From NCBI GenBank assembly GCA_025617745.1, contig CM046856.1, forward strand, positions 48,147,580 through 48,211,579: a DNA stretch of 64,000 nucleotides, given 5' to 3'. This document shows positions 24,640 to 35,402 of the stretch, piece after piece (positions within the stretch are counted from its first letter, which is position 1; every line of letters begins with the position of its first letter). The translations under genes and the position numbers were made by a program. A model generated the notes under the pieces. That model worked only from the letters and a program-made list of their open reading frames with translations. It had not been told where the DNA came from and did not search any database. The DNA is from Heliocidaris erythrogramma (lineage: Eukaryota; Echinodermata; Echinoidea; Camarodonta; Echinometridae).

Positions 24640-24790
24640 GGGCATTGTGCCGTGCGCCTGTAATCCAGCTACCAGTGGAAGTTATAAACTGATTCAGCGG
24701 ACCCAGGTTCGAGACTGAGTCACGTCTTTCGGATGGTGACGTTAAAGGTCGGTCCCAGACGTAAATAATCATATCTAATTGATACACGTC
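24640..24790 (+). mobile_element. SINE with a 7SL-like head and box B
   Basis: GTGCGCCTGTAATCCAGCTA (24651-24670) closely matches the 7SL/Alu-domain text, and CCCAGGTTCGAGACTGAG follows at the expected place. A body with TTTCGGATGGTGACGTTAAA, common in invertebrate SINEs, follows. Whether the head is 7SL-derived or a tRNA head that resembles it cannot be settled by eye. Confidence 0.6.
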
Positions 24791-24811
24791 TGTAAAAACC
24801 CAATTACACAC

Positions 24812-24884
24812 AACTGATTGGCTGACAGCAAATTTGTCGGTAAAAATCACTGACAAGACACTTGATGAAATGCCCCCCCCCTGA
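24812..24884. mobile_element. Partial MITE of the GTTTCATCAAG family
   Basis: GATTGGCTGACAGCAAATTT and ATCACTGACAAGACACTTGA match the right half of 31208-31330. The left half is missing. Confidence 0.6.
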
Positions 24885-25174
24885 TCTAATATCAAGGGAA
24901 ATTATACTTTCTATTATAACCATACTTGATAATATATGGGACGCAGCATGATAACATACATTGTAACTTGGACCTTCCTCTTTTGTATTTGTGTATTAAG
25001 AGTTCATGGGACTGCTTTGGGATTTAGCATTGGTTTATATAAAGAATGAAAATTAACCGAAACAAACCCAAAGCAGTTTAAAACCAGACATAATTTGCGT
25101 AGGTTTAAGAATAAAAGTACATGATAATCCCCATATAATAGGGAAGTGATAGAGAAACAAATTTACGATATATC

Positions 25175-25384
25175 ACTGTAAAACCAGACATTTTCACATG
25201 CATGAAACTTTTGCGAATTTTGCGAGTGGTCTAGATTCGCGAAAGTTTCATGCCGCGAAATAATAAAATCATAATTGAAACAAAATAAAATTATTGCAAT
25301 TCGCGAAAGTTTCTTGCTGCAAAATTGGCTGTCATTAACAATTTGCTAAAGAGGTATGTCGCGAAAGTTTCTGCTTTTACAGTA
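25175..25384. mobile_element. MITE with ACTGTAAAA ends and GCGAAAGTTTC repeats
   Basis: Ends ACTGTAAAACCAGA and GCTTTTACAGT are inverted. GCGAAAGTTTC recurs at four places inside, in both arms. It lies in intron 2, ending about 90 bp before exon 3. Confidence 0.75.
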
Positions 25385-25475
25385 TTCTAGATGTGTATAT
25401 TTCAAATTAATATACTTTTGTATCTTTTTGACATAATTTTCTCTCATCAATTTTGTTTTATTTTGTTGCAAACAG

Positions 25476-25674
25476 CTCTTTGTGCAGCTGGACTCATGGC
25501 AGTACAACCAAAACCAGTCAGAGGAAGGCTTCGTTGAGAAGATCTGGAAGGAGAAGGCTAGATGGATCAAGTTTGAAGAAGATTGGGAGGAGGGCTCTGA
25601 GAGATGGGGCAAGCCTCATGTAGCCTCCCTTACCTTCAACAGCTTGCCTCAGCTCAGGAAGGGACTAGAAAATG
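25476..25674 (+). CDS. SLC4A2-like: AE gene exon 3: start of band-3 cytoplasmic domain
   Basis: Encodes residues 127-192 plus one base. It contains the most diagnostic cytoplasmic motif of the family, ARWIKFEEDWEEGSERWG followed by KPHVASL (residues 154-178). AE proteins have nearly the same words, whereas Na+-coupled relatives differ at GKPHVASL. An acceptor with a T-rich tract (TTTTGTTGCAAACAG) and a consensus donor (ATG|GTAAGT) bound it. The domain folds as a dimeric cytoplasmic module and regulates pH sensitivity in AE2. Confidence 0.95.
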
Positions 25675-25714
25675 GTAAGTGAAGCCCTTAATCCTCAGTC
25701 ATTCACACATGCTG

Positions 25715-26088
25715 TTAAAGATACAGTTGAGCTCTGCATGAGATTGAATTGTGAAAGAAACTGTCGTAAATCAATCAGAAAAGGTTGATGATATAGCACA
25801 TAAGAATTGGTGTATGCTGTAAGGTTTTGGAATCACCAAAATAATAAGAAATTGACTCAATCCTGCTGAGAGTCACATGCACTGCATACAGAAATGTGTA
25901 TATGGGACTACACCCAAATGTTCGGCCCGAACATTTCAGCTGTTTCTTGTCATATTTTGAATGTGAGGGCATTTGCAGAGCAATCATTCTCAGGGAACAT
26001 TTCTATGATAATGTTCTAAACTAACATAAAAAGAATGAGAAAGCTCACAATTTTTTTGTACCTTTCCCACAACTCAAGCTTCTCTTAA
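25715..26088. mobile_element. TTAA-ended repeat, copy 1 (intron 3)
   Basis: Similar along its length to 39194-39582 and in the same orientation. Ends TTAAAGATACAGTTGAG and CTCAAGCTTCTCTTAA are inverted. It contains the near-perfect palindrome AAATGTTCGGCCCGAACATT. No frame. Confidence 0.8.
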
Positions 26089-26429
26089 GAGTCTGAAAGA
26101 AAACGTGGTAAAATAAAGTGACGAGTAGTGCCCTTCATATTCCTGTATCGTATAACACAAAGTTAAGTGACTACATATAGGGCCTTCTTTCACTCCCACG
26201 TGCCATTTATTTACATGAAGATATTTTCTGGGGGGGGGGGGGAGCGGCTGTGGTCGTTTGCCGCATTACGTGTGAACAAGAATTCGGAGTACTACAAACT
26301 AACTTGTCCAATGGAGTTGAAACAAAAGGGGAAGTAGACTCAAAATCATTCTTTAAATCTTGCCTCCATCTTTGCATAGTTTGAATTTCTGGCAAAGGTA
26401 ATTGGTGCTTATTGTTCAGGGGGTTTGTT
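26089..26429. other. Intron 3 between repeat and LINE
   Basis: Noncoding with a G-run at 26231-26242. Nothing else recognised. Confidence 0.4.
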
Positions 26430-27927
26430 CATTATCTGAGTATAGATAAAGCTACTGGTGAAGATCACATCAGCTGTAAACTTTTAAAGATGACAAAGAA
26501 TGTTATCGCAGAGTCTCTTTGCAATATCATTAACAAATCCCTGTCTACGGGAGTTGTTCCACGTGAATGGAAAAAGGCTCGGGTAGTACCGATATTTAAA
26601 TCTGGAGATATTTCTTCGTTGAATAATTACCGCCCCATTTCTGTATTACCTATCGTGAGTAAAATCATAGAAAGGGCCGTTCATCAACAGCTGAGTGAAT
26701 TCTTGGAAGAGAATGATTTATTACACCCAAATCAGTCTGGTTTCAGACCTATGCATTCAACAGCTACTGCCCTTGCAAAACTTGCAAATCAATGGTCGTT
26801 GAATATTGACAACAATGAAATTTCTGGAGTTGCCTTCATAGATCTTCGGAAGGCCTTTGATACTGTGGACCATGAGCTACTTTTACATAAATTAGCTTGT
26901 TTAGGTTGTAGTAACAGGACTATCACTTGGGTCAAATCATATTTAGGTAATCGACAACAAGTGACCCAATTCAAAGGGGCCAAGTCGCACCCTTCAACCA
27001 TCAAGTTAGACGTGCCACAAGGTTCAATTCTAGGTCCCCTTTTATTTTCAATATATGTTAATCATCTACCTGAATGTATTCCTGAAGGTATCAATGATAT
27101 GTATGCTGACGATACGACACTTCCCGTCAGTGCAAATGATGCAACAGTTTTGGAAGAAAAATTAACTGTGGCGTTAAACAGAGTCTTGGCATGGATTAAA
27201 GAAAATCGTCTCGTCCTTAACACTGAAAAAACTTGTGTCATGGTAATAGGCTCTCGTGCTAATCTCAGGAAAATTGAATCTTTCACCATTTCATTAAATG
27301 GTAATTTGATAAAAAGAGTTCAATTCACCAAATGCTTAGGAGTTTTGATAGATGAAGAATTGAAATGGTCTAAACAAATTGAAAACGTATGTAAACTTAC
27401 CCAGAAAAACATAGGCATAATAAAGAGAGCAAAGTGTTTTTTGCCTGTGCAGTCCTTAAAGTTGCTTTATTCTAGTGTTGCCACGATTTGATTACTGCTC
27501 TGTTGTATGGTCGAACAGATTTCAAGCCCATACAAATAAGCTGCAAAAAATTCAGAAGAGGGCCGCAAGAATAATACTGAACAAAACATATGACACACCG
27601 TCGGCTGATTTGTTCACTAGTCTTAAATGGATTACACTAGACAAACGGTTTGAGCTAAGTCGCGTTATGATGATATATAAATGTGTTCATAACTTAGCAC
27701 CTTCTTACCTTCAGGTAGGCTTAATCAATCCTAACGATGTACATGAGCATCATACTAGACAAAGAGACAGTGGATGTTTACGCTTGCCCAGATTTCACAC
27801 TGATTGTTATAAGTGTAGCCCAATTGTATCTTCTATATTTGAATGGAATAAGCTCGATAATTCGATGAGAACAGCTTCCTCTGTCAGTTCATTTAAGAGG
27901 ATGTTTAAACAAAGTTGTAATTTATGA
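26430..27927 (+). pseudogene. LINE reverse transcriptase, frameshifted
   Basis: The first frame (to 27491) shows reverse transcriptase blocks in order: KATGEDHISCKLLK, WKKARVVPIFKSGD, NNYRPISVLP, QSGFRPMHST, AFIDLRKAFDTVDHELL, VPQGSILGPLLFSIYVN and the catalytic MYADDTT (27102-27113). The frame then breaks near 27475-27491; the continuation (LPRFDYCSVVW ... SSFKRMFKQ, stop at 27925) is in another frame, consistent with one small deletion. It cannot make a full enzyme because it also lacks the endonuclease. Confidence 0.93.
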
Positions 27928-28265
27928 ATAACTCAGCCTAACATACACTCAGTGCTTATTCTGTAATATTAGTATGATTTGTGCACATATTTGCGACTGA
28001 ATCAATACTTTCATATTGGCATTACAGTTGAGCTAGTTTACTGATATTTGTTTATTTTTCAAATGAGTATTCGTTTGCGCCACGTCTATTATTGCTTTGT
28101 TTGCACTCTATTTTGAACTATTATGTATATACGTTATGCATTTTGATGTAAATATGTTTATTATTATTCAGGGCCCCATGGAAGACCACTACTTAATGGT
28201 GAATGGGCTACCCTGACAAAAGATCAGAAATAAATAAATAAAATAAATAAAAATAAATAAAAAAT
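26430..28265 (+). mobile_element. 5'-truncated non-LTR retrotransposon, CR1/Jockey type
   Basis: Encodes the reverse transcriptase and C-terminal part of a LINE, then about 330 bases of 3' UTR and an AAATA-rich tail (28225-28264) of the kind non-LTR elements use for priming. The endonuclease half is missing, so the copy is 5'-truncated. It is in sense orientation inside intron 3. The 5' border is placed where similarity starts, not by a target duplication. Confidence 0.9.
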
Positions 28266-28653
28266 TCCCATAACTTGGCAAGCACTTGTATGAAAGTGGT
28301 GAGGGATTCACAGCGATATCTGGTGATAGAAAACAAAAGGATGAAAATTACTTGTAGAAAATCTTACTTTTATTTTGAGAATTTGATAAAGATTGAACAT
28401 TCAGTGTAAGTTTCATGTGATTCTCTAAGAGTTTATTTTCCATCGTCACCAAGATGCTCTGATATTTTCTCTAGGCTTTATTTAAATTCAAATCATCCAG
28501 AAGCAATTTGAGGTAATCGTTAAAAGAACATTTTTTAAGTCAATAAGTATTATGTTTTGCTTTATATGTACATGTACATGTGCATGTATGTAAATGTACA
28601 TGTAACACCATGTTATCAATGTATGTGGTTATAGTTGTTATGTTTGTATGGAA

Positions 28654-28954
28654 TTAAAGGGATACTCAACCGCAGATTGTGGAGATTTTATGCCGCGAGA
28701 GGGCATGCGTGATCGTTACCTGATCATGCCGTTGCCCCGCGGGAGCAAATTTCGAACAAGCTGTTCGCCGTGCAGCATGCACACTCCACTTGATCTCGTG
28801 CGATATTCAGTCGGCTTCGTGCAGTCCGAAAAGTAATCCTACTAGTCCAACGGACGCGTTCGACGCACAAACTTTGTGTACGAGTGAATGGGGCTTACGC
28901 AATCCTGACTTTCCCCACGGCTGCCTGGTGGCGTATACCTTTAATATCATCGAC
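28654..28954 (+). mobile_element. TTAAAGGGATAC element, copy 1 (intron 3)
   Basis: Ends TTAAAGGGATACTCAACCGC and TGGTGGCGTATACCTTTAA are inverted repeats. It is GC-richer than its surroundings. The second copy, in opposite orientation, is at 34445-34754. A CATGTACATG run precedes it at 28568-28605. Confidence 0.88.
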
Positions 28955-29336
28955 TATGTAAATTTTGTAGAAGGGCCAGGTTCGACTAGCACTTGTGCTA
29001 TTTTCTGGTCCCATTTACCAGCTATTATGTTTCAATCTTGTACACATTATGATATTGGTGGTGAATAAAGTCATTCAATTCAGTAATTTTTTCAAAGATA
29101 TAGAGCTAGGCTTAGCGTTGCAGTTGTGTTTAGGGCTAGGTTTAGGTGTACCTTGTAGAAATAATCCCTGATGCAGCTCACATACGAAGCTATACTGGTG
29201 TAGTGTTAGTTCCAGGGTTGACATAAGGAATTCAGTTAGTGTAGGATACTGCCTGTGGAGCGATTGTCGCTGGAGCATCTGTCGTACAACCCATCACAAG
29301 AACTCAAGATTAAAGTGATCTCATTGATGCTTCCAG

Positions 29337-29475
29337 GATTGATGCTGTTGGACTGCAAGAAGACAACCTTACAAGGCATCTTTGACTCCATCCTAGACGG
29401 TCTAGAAGAAGACCACAACATGGGTAGGAACGATCGTATGCTCATCTCTAAGATGCTCAAGGCAAGCTCAGGCTG
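29337..29475 (+). CDS. SLC4A2-like: AE gene exon 4: cytoplasmic domain
   Basis: Encodes residues 193-238 with split codons at both ends (G|GA in, TG|C out). The stretch MLLDCKKTTLQGIFDSILDG corresponds to the AVLLDLDQQTLPG-type strand and helix of the AE cytoplasmic domain. The pyrimidine tract before the acceptor is weak (ATTGATGCTTCCAG), but phase and homology agree. The donor is CTG|GTAAGT. The exon lies inside a 5.5-kb interval bracketed by inverted copies of a 300-bp repeat. Confidence 0.93.
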
Positions 29476-31207
29476 GTAAGTATCCTCTGGCCTGCTTCTC
29501 ATCACCGACCCATTGATAAGAATTGGAAGGGGCCAATCACCAGAATCGTTCTGCTCTGTATGTTTGGGGTTCTGTGCTGGTATATTCAAACATCACCTTT
29601 TAATATAACTTCTATAAAGCAAGTTTAAAACTGCAAAAACCTCTTCTTTCACAAAAGCAACATACATGTAAGTGCAGACTGTGTGACTTACAGTATAAGA
29701 TTGGGCACACATGAAAGTTAATCACTCCAAGTCAATTTCCATGCCAGTGTTAATAATGTAAATTAACTTTTTCCTTTATGCTCTTTATAGTCCTGGAACA
29801 TTTGAATATCTCATCATATTATCGAGGGCAAAATTTGTCTTTAAAGTATATAGAAATGATTTTTGTTGTGATTGGACTCCTTTAAAGCCATATAAGTCTC
29901 CTCGGTTGATTTCATCTAGACAAGCACTTAATCACAAGGTATACACTAATCATTTTCATCTTAATTGTCATCTTCAACTTTGTCATCATTTTGAAATATT
30001 AGGCCCATTCATTAACAGAATGTAATAGTGCTAAATCAGCCCTTTTGACATGATATAATTTTGGTATAATACACATGTCTATCACTGTGGGTCTTTGTTG
30101 TAAAAAAAAAAGTAAATTATCCAAAGGATTAATGTAATGTCAGAATCACTATTATATACAGCAATGCTATATGAGTCACAATAATGGTGATATGCAACTG
30201 TGATTCTGAACACTACTTTGTATCTATAGAAATCTATGAAAGATGTTCACATAGAAATGATCACTAACAGAGATCTGAATTATTTTAGATTTTTACCCAT
30301 GACTTGTTGATTTCTACACTGTAGAACAAGAATTGGTTTACTATTTCTCCACTAAAATGTAAAAAAATCTGTAAAATTGCTATGTCTAGCTTACAATTAA
30401 CTCTGTACATAGGCATCTACTTCTGATTTTGACATGGTGGCAATCATTTTCAACTTGTTCATTATCCATACATTCAAATTGATTACATGTACAGTCTCAT
30501 AGTGAGAGTGATTGTGGGTAGTTAACATGTCATATGAGTTGCCCTTTGATTCCAATTTCCAGTGATTGGGTGAATGTTTACCAGGCCTAGCGACTTTACT
30601 TGCACAAACAAAGCTGGAGGTTTTCTTCAGTTCATAACCTTGATTGACTCCTGGGCAAATGTGGATAGTTATGATTTTTTTAAGCGGAATTAAAAGCTCT
30701 ATGAGCAGTCGCAGAATATTTATGAATGTAAAACAATCTAATACATGAATACTAACCACTGCTTGGTTGGCCCAATAAATAACAAACATGGTGTACTGTT
30801 AAAACTTAAATGATGATTATACTGTTGATTATAATCTTCATTGCCTGCATGCATGGACAATATTTTCACTAGCTCTCGCCTGCATCATAAGATGTTAAGG
30901 GGGAGTGTTAGCAGGTAAGACTTCATATACCACCTGTTTCATGTGATCATCATCTGTGTTCCCACATTTGTTGCACATGGTGACTTTTGCTCTGGGATTT
31001 ATTTTGTCAAAACTATAGAGTTGTTATGATGATAATAATAATAACGTTCAGTTTATTCAACGCATTTCCAATCCCTATATGCACTTTTAGTACATGAAAT
31101 ACATATAGAGTAAGCTTACATTAATGTATCTATAAGAAGAAATGTAACACTATACTGCAAGAAATTAAAGGTGGGTTTTGGTGTAAGGTTGGGTTAAGTA
31201 TTATTTC
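29476..31207. other. Intron 4, first part
   Basis: AT-rich and noncoding. I see no exon on either strand. The longest open frame (minus strand, 30397-30789) matches nothing and has no splice or start support. Confidence 0.5.
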
Positions 31208-31330
31208 AGGGGAGCGTTTCATCAAGCATTTTGTCAGTGATATTTACCGACAACTGTTATAAGCTACTGAAATCTGAGAGCAAATTAGGCGGTAAAAATC
31301 ACTGACAAAACACTTGATGAAACGCTCCCC
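31208..31330. mobile_element. MITE-like palindrome, CAGGGGAGCGTTTCATCAAG termini
   Basis: Left CAGGGGAGCGTTTCATCAAG pairs with right CTTGATGAAACGCTCCCC. The inner arms TTTTGTCAGTGATATTTACC / GGTAAAAATCACTGACAAAA continue it. 123 bp. Confidence 0.9.
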
Positions 31331-31401
31331 AGGTCCAAAGTGGAATAAATCGACCAGAGAGCAATTGTTGCCCGAGTATCTGGTGTGCGACCTTATCTAC
31401 T

Positions 31402-31470
31402 CACCCCCCCCCCCCCACGCAAACCCCCACCCATCCCCCACCCATCCCCCACCCAACCCCCACCCATCCA
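31402..31470. repeat. C-rich repeat, CCCACCCATCC units
   Basis: A poly-C start followed by CCCACCCATCC units on the + strand. Low complexity. Confidence 0.9.
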
Positions 31471-31549
31471 TCACTGTCACTTTATTTTTCATCGTCACCC
31501 ACATTCTCATCACAGGAATAGTCATAGTAAATGTGTAGAGCTAGAAGTG

Positions 31550-31714
31550 TCTGGTGAAAGCCAGAAGGGTGGTAAGTTGATCACTCATATATCGTCCGTT
31601 TGGAGCCAGAAGGGCGTTAACCCTGTACAAAAGATAGGAGTTAACGTCCCTCTGGCTCCAAACAGACGATATCTCTGTTGTAACAGAGTTAATACCCTTC
31701 TGGGTCTCACCAGA
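31550..31714. repeat. Nested pair of short hairpin elements, copies 4 and 5
   Basis: The outer arms are at 31550-31575 (TCTGGTGAAAGCCAGAAGGG...) and 31683-31714 (...CCCTTCTGGGTCTCACCAGA). Inside its loop sits a complete second copy at 31589-31672, with arms ATATCGTCCGTTTGGAGCCA and TGGCTCCAAACAGACGATAT. One copy has therefore inserted into another. Confidence 0.88.
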
Positions 31715-32946
31715 TGGGAAGTCAATCATGAGCTCAAATTCTGTGAAGGGTTATTACCCCAAGGTATTTTAAAACTGTTTAGGGCGACTCTGTGCAGCAT
31801 TTCCCGTACGACATATGTCTTTTTTTAAACATGTTTCACCCAAAAATGAAGAATCTTTCGGTACGACCATTGAATAATGGTGCTTTCTGGTATCATCACC
31901 TATAGTCATGGTCATATCAGGCAGTTTTTCATTTATGGATGAAATATGTGGATAAATGTCATATGTCGTACAGGACACTCTGCACAGAATCACCCTTTAT
32001 GTGAAGATATATGCAGTCCTCAGATTGATATTTCATACCTCTCTCCCATGATTGCTGTGTTTACTAACTTCAATTATATAATCCCATTGGCCGTGACCAC
32101 ACATATCTGTAGCATGCACTGATAACCTACTTCCTTGTTCATTATCATCAGTTGTGTATTTGTTATTGTTGATTTGCAGTTGCAATTTCCACCTCTGTGA
32201 ACTTGTCTGTTAGCAATGTAAATACAATTTCTTTTCTCTTCCTCCTCTCTCTCTACACCCCTCAAGAATATAAAGAGTTAAGAGAAATATTACAGAAAAT
32301 TTAAGTGAATTATATTTGTAATTATTTTCTAGATATTTTTTAAATCTTAAATTGTTTACAGAAGTATATTGCAATCAGAGAGCACCTACATAAAAATGAT
32401 AATTGAAATGATTTGGGCATCTTTATTTTTTAGAGTCTTTTGATAACAGATAAAGTGATAATCTTTTCTGTGTACATCATCAGTATACCTTTTCTTGCTT
32501 GAGTGATTTTTACTTTGATCAATTACTGATACAGAAACTGCTGTTTTTATTAATAATGGAACTCAAGTTTCAAATATGGAATTTCAGATAAACATATTTA
32601 GATTTCTTGAAGTCCATGTGAAAGACCATACTAAGTGTCAATTTTTCTGGGACAGGAAATGTGACGTCACAATAGTAAGTATGTTGCCTTAAAGTTGGCT
32701 GGCTAAAGTAAAGTGCTTAAATTTGACCTGAATACAAGTTAAGCCATTTTACTTAGCCAAGCCAAATGCTAGGTAAAATGCTAACTTCAATTGAATGCCC
32801 GACTAGGTTTTTAAGCATACCGGTAATTTACTTCACGTTTTTATATGTGAGAACACAAAGATAGGTAAGTACGTGTAGGACCATGTCATATGTGAACAAC
32901 CTTTCAGACAGGTGGACTGTATCTCATTATTTTCTCAATCTTCCAG
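31715..32946. other. Intron 4, second part
   Basis: Noncoding. Short palindromic text CGTACGACATATG (31805) recurs reversed at 31960 (CATATGTCGTAC), so 31770-31990 may be another decayed inverted element. Nothing coding. Confidence 0.4.
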
Positions 32947-33124
32947 CAATCAAGAGGAGCCAACGAACATCGTCAGGGCATCCATTAGACGCCTGTCAAC
33001 CATTGCTGATTTTAGCCACCACCGGGGTGCCCACCAGCATCAAAACCAGCACAACTCTGCCCACCTTCCCATCAGTAGATCCATGAGCGCCATGGATGGC
33101 GCAGAACATATCAATGGCAATGGG
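32947..33124 (+). CDS. SLC4A2-like: AE gene exon 5: His/Asn/Gln-rich cytoplasmic linker
   Basis: Encodes residues 239-298. The first half (CNQEEPTNIVRASIRRLS) follows the helix of exon 4. The rest is rich in His, Asn, Gln and Ser (HHRGAHQHQNQHNSAHLP) and matches the variable loop that AE proteins carry at this point (a His-rich loop also occurs in AE2). Two Arg-x-x-Ser sites (RRLS, ISRS) are possible phosphorylation sites by inspection only. Acceptor TCAATCTTCCAG and donor GGG|GTAAGT are both good. Confidence 0.9.
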
Positions 33125-33717
33125 GTAAGTGGTGGAGTTTTTGTGGTCATAAAGAATTGAGTCTTGAAATCCCAGGGGGAAAAGAAATCGCCGCACATGC
33201 TCGAAAGACTTGTGGAAAAAAAAAAATTGGTTGTAAAGTCATAAAAAAAGATGAAAAATGATGAAATAGTATGATATAAATGTTTCTGGACATTTCAGTG
33301 GTTTTGACTTCTGTAAATATCAAATATAATGTAAACAGATGGGAAGAATGTGGAATAAGTGGATGAAATATGCCAAGATTTCTTAATATTTCTGAGGTTA
33401 GCTTCCTGCAAATCAAAATTGTTACCTTATATTTTGGTGATTAACAATGTTGTGAGACACCATGCCACATTCACTTCAATTCACTTCATAGGTCTAGGGC
33501 AAGCAAAATTAATTTGTCCTTGAAGGAAAACATTTTAACAAAACCAAAAAAACGATTTGCTCAAAGGTATATTTTATATTAAATTCTGTCTATGTGATAA
33601 GAACTTTGTTTAGAACAATTCTTACTGTCTCAGTTTGGTACATTTTTCTCTTGAAAGGATATGTCCTTTCATTTCATTTGAGCTTTTCATAATTTCATAA
33701 ATTTCCTTTTCTTGTAG

Positions 33718-34016
33718 TTCACAGACCCAGAATCCAAAATCTCCATGATCGAAGCTCACCGGCAACAGGAGAAAACCATTCACCTCAAGGTTGGCGATAA
33801 TGGCTCAGCCATCAACCGCAACCTCTCTGCTACGACACTAGCTGCTGTACAGCAACATAGGTCGGATGGCATCATCAAGAAGATACCACCCGACTCGGAG
33901 GGTGCCCTAGTGATGGTTGCTAGGGAAGAGTACCTAGAGGCTCCGTACATGGTCCTGGTGAGGCTAGATGAACCCATCCACTTTGAGAACTTGCTGGAGG
34001 TGCCAATTCCATTAAG
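33718..34016 (+). CDS. SLC4A2-like: AE gene exon 6: cytoplasmic domain core
   Basis: Encodes residues 299-397 plus two bases of an Arg codon. The segment IIKKIPPDSEGALVMVAREE (350-369) and YMVLVRLDEPIHFENLLEVP (376-395) aligns with the KIPENAEATVVLVG and AFVRLREAVxLxxVLEVP strands of AE cytoplasmic domains. The stretch before it (300-345) is a variable linker. Acceptor TTTTCTTGTAG and donor AAG|GTACGT are canonical. Confidence 0.95.
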
Positions 34017-34444
34017 GTACGTTGAATGAGAGAAAGAATATCTATAGGGTTTACTGAGGCATGTGCATCCTCCCAAATGGAATGGTGAAAAAAGAAAAAA
34101 TTGGGAAAAGGAAAGGAAGCGGGGGAGGGGGAGGGGGAGAGGAAAAAAAGTGTTGATGACAACCCTACAAACCTTTGCCCTAATTCAGGGCATTGTTAAT
34201 TCACATTTCATTCATCTACATGTCGTAAGACTGATTTACTTCAGGTTTGTCAATAGAAATCTATGAAAACATGAAGGTGGCTTTAAGATTCTCTTAAACT
34301 CTTCCATAGTTTGGGAGGCAAAGCCCACCTTAGAATTTAAGGGTTGAACAATATCTTTAAACTAGAAAGGCTACATTTTCCTCCAAACAGAAACAGGCAC
34401 CCTCATTGTAAAGTTCATTCCAATTGAACGCATTTTATTACCAA

Positions 34445-34754
34445 TTAAAGGGATACGCCACCAGGCTGTGGGGAAAGTCGGGATTGCATAAGCCCCATTC
34501 ACTCGTACACAAAGTTTGTGCGTCTAACACGTTCCATGGACTGCTGATATTACATTTCGGTCTGCATGAAGCCGACTGAATCTTGCACGAGATCTCGAGC
34601 ACAGGCGGAGCGTGCATGTTGCGCGGCGACAAGTCCGTCCGAAGTTTGCACCCCGCGGGGCAATGGCATGATCAGGTAACGACATAGAGATCCGATCACG
34701 GTGCCCTCTCGCAGCATAAAAACGTCCACAATCTGCGGTTCAGTATCCCTTTAA
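34445..34754 (-). mobile_element. TTAAAGGGATAC element, copy 2 (intron 6), reversed
   Basis: This is the reverse complement of the 28654-28954 element over most of its length: it starts TTAAAGGGATACGCCACCAG and ends GGTTCAGTATCCCTTTAA. Together the two copies bracket exons 4-6. Confidence 0.88.
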
Positions 34755-34913
34755 GCAATGAAAAAAGCATAAAAACTCACTTGAAGGCTTGATTTTTTTT
34801 TTTTGATTGGTGGCTCAGAAATTGTTCAAACATCAGAATTATCGGATCATATTATTTGGATTGCCTTGTATGCTTTGAGCCCTAAACTTACCCATTCCCT
34901 ACTGTGTTATCAG

Positions 34914-35206
34914 GTACATCTTCTTGGTAACTGGTCCTCCCATGCCAACCCTAGACTACCAGGAGGTAGGCCGCGCCCTTGCTACTCTCTTCTCAGACGA
35001 AGTCTTCAGGAACATCGCTTACTCTGCCAGAGAGAGGAAGGACATCCTGGTAGGCATCAATGAGTTTCTGAATGACACCATGGTGCTACCACCGGGAGAT
35101 TGGGACAAGGAGCTTCTGATGCCCATCACAAGGCTACAGAAGAGAGAACAGGAGAAGGTGAATAGGAGGAGGAAGACACTCAATTTGAAGGAGGAGGATA
35201 CAGTTG
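34914..35206 (+). CDS. SLC4A2-like: AE gene exon 7: end of cytoplasmic domain, dimerisation arm
   Basis: Encodes residues 398-495 plus one base. YIFLVTGPP (399-407) corresponds to the FLFLLLGP strand, EVGRALATLFSDEVF (415-429) to the dimer-arm helix of band 3, and VLPPGDWDKELL (455-466) to the conserved VLPP loop. A basic stretch follows (KVNRRRK, 479-485), leading to the membrane domain. Donor TTG|GTAAGG is acceptable and the acceptor is TGTGTTATCAG. Confidence 0.95.
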
Positions 35207-35318
35207 GTAAGGGATGAATTGACATTTTAGGTTGGGAGTCACCAACTCATCATGGTAAAGTGGTTCATTTACTTGACTGTCGGTCAAGAGGTTGAGGGTC
35301 CGAGTCTCTGGATGGTGC

Positions 35319-35402
35319 ATATCGTCTGTTTGGAGCCAGAAGGGTGTTAACTCATACACTTTAATACAGAGTTACAACCCTTTTGGCTGCACAGACGATA
35401 TA
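35319..35402. repeat. Short hairpin element, GCCAGAAGGGCGTTAACTC family, copy 6
   Basis: Arms ATATCGTCTGTTTGGAGCCA and TGGCTGCACAGACGATATA pair, edged by TA. It lies in intron 7. Confidence 0.85.

Noticed and set aside
26430..28265. Endogenous retrovirus or LTR element
   Set aside because: No LTRs, protease, integrase or RNase H arrangement; the tail and polymerase blocks are of non-LTR type.
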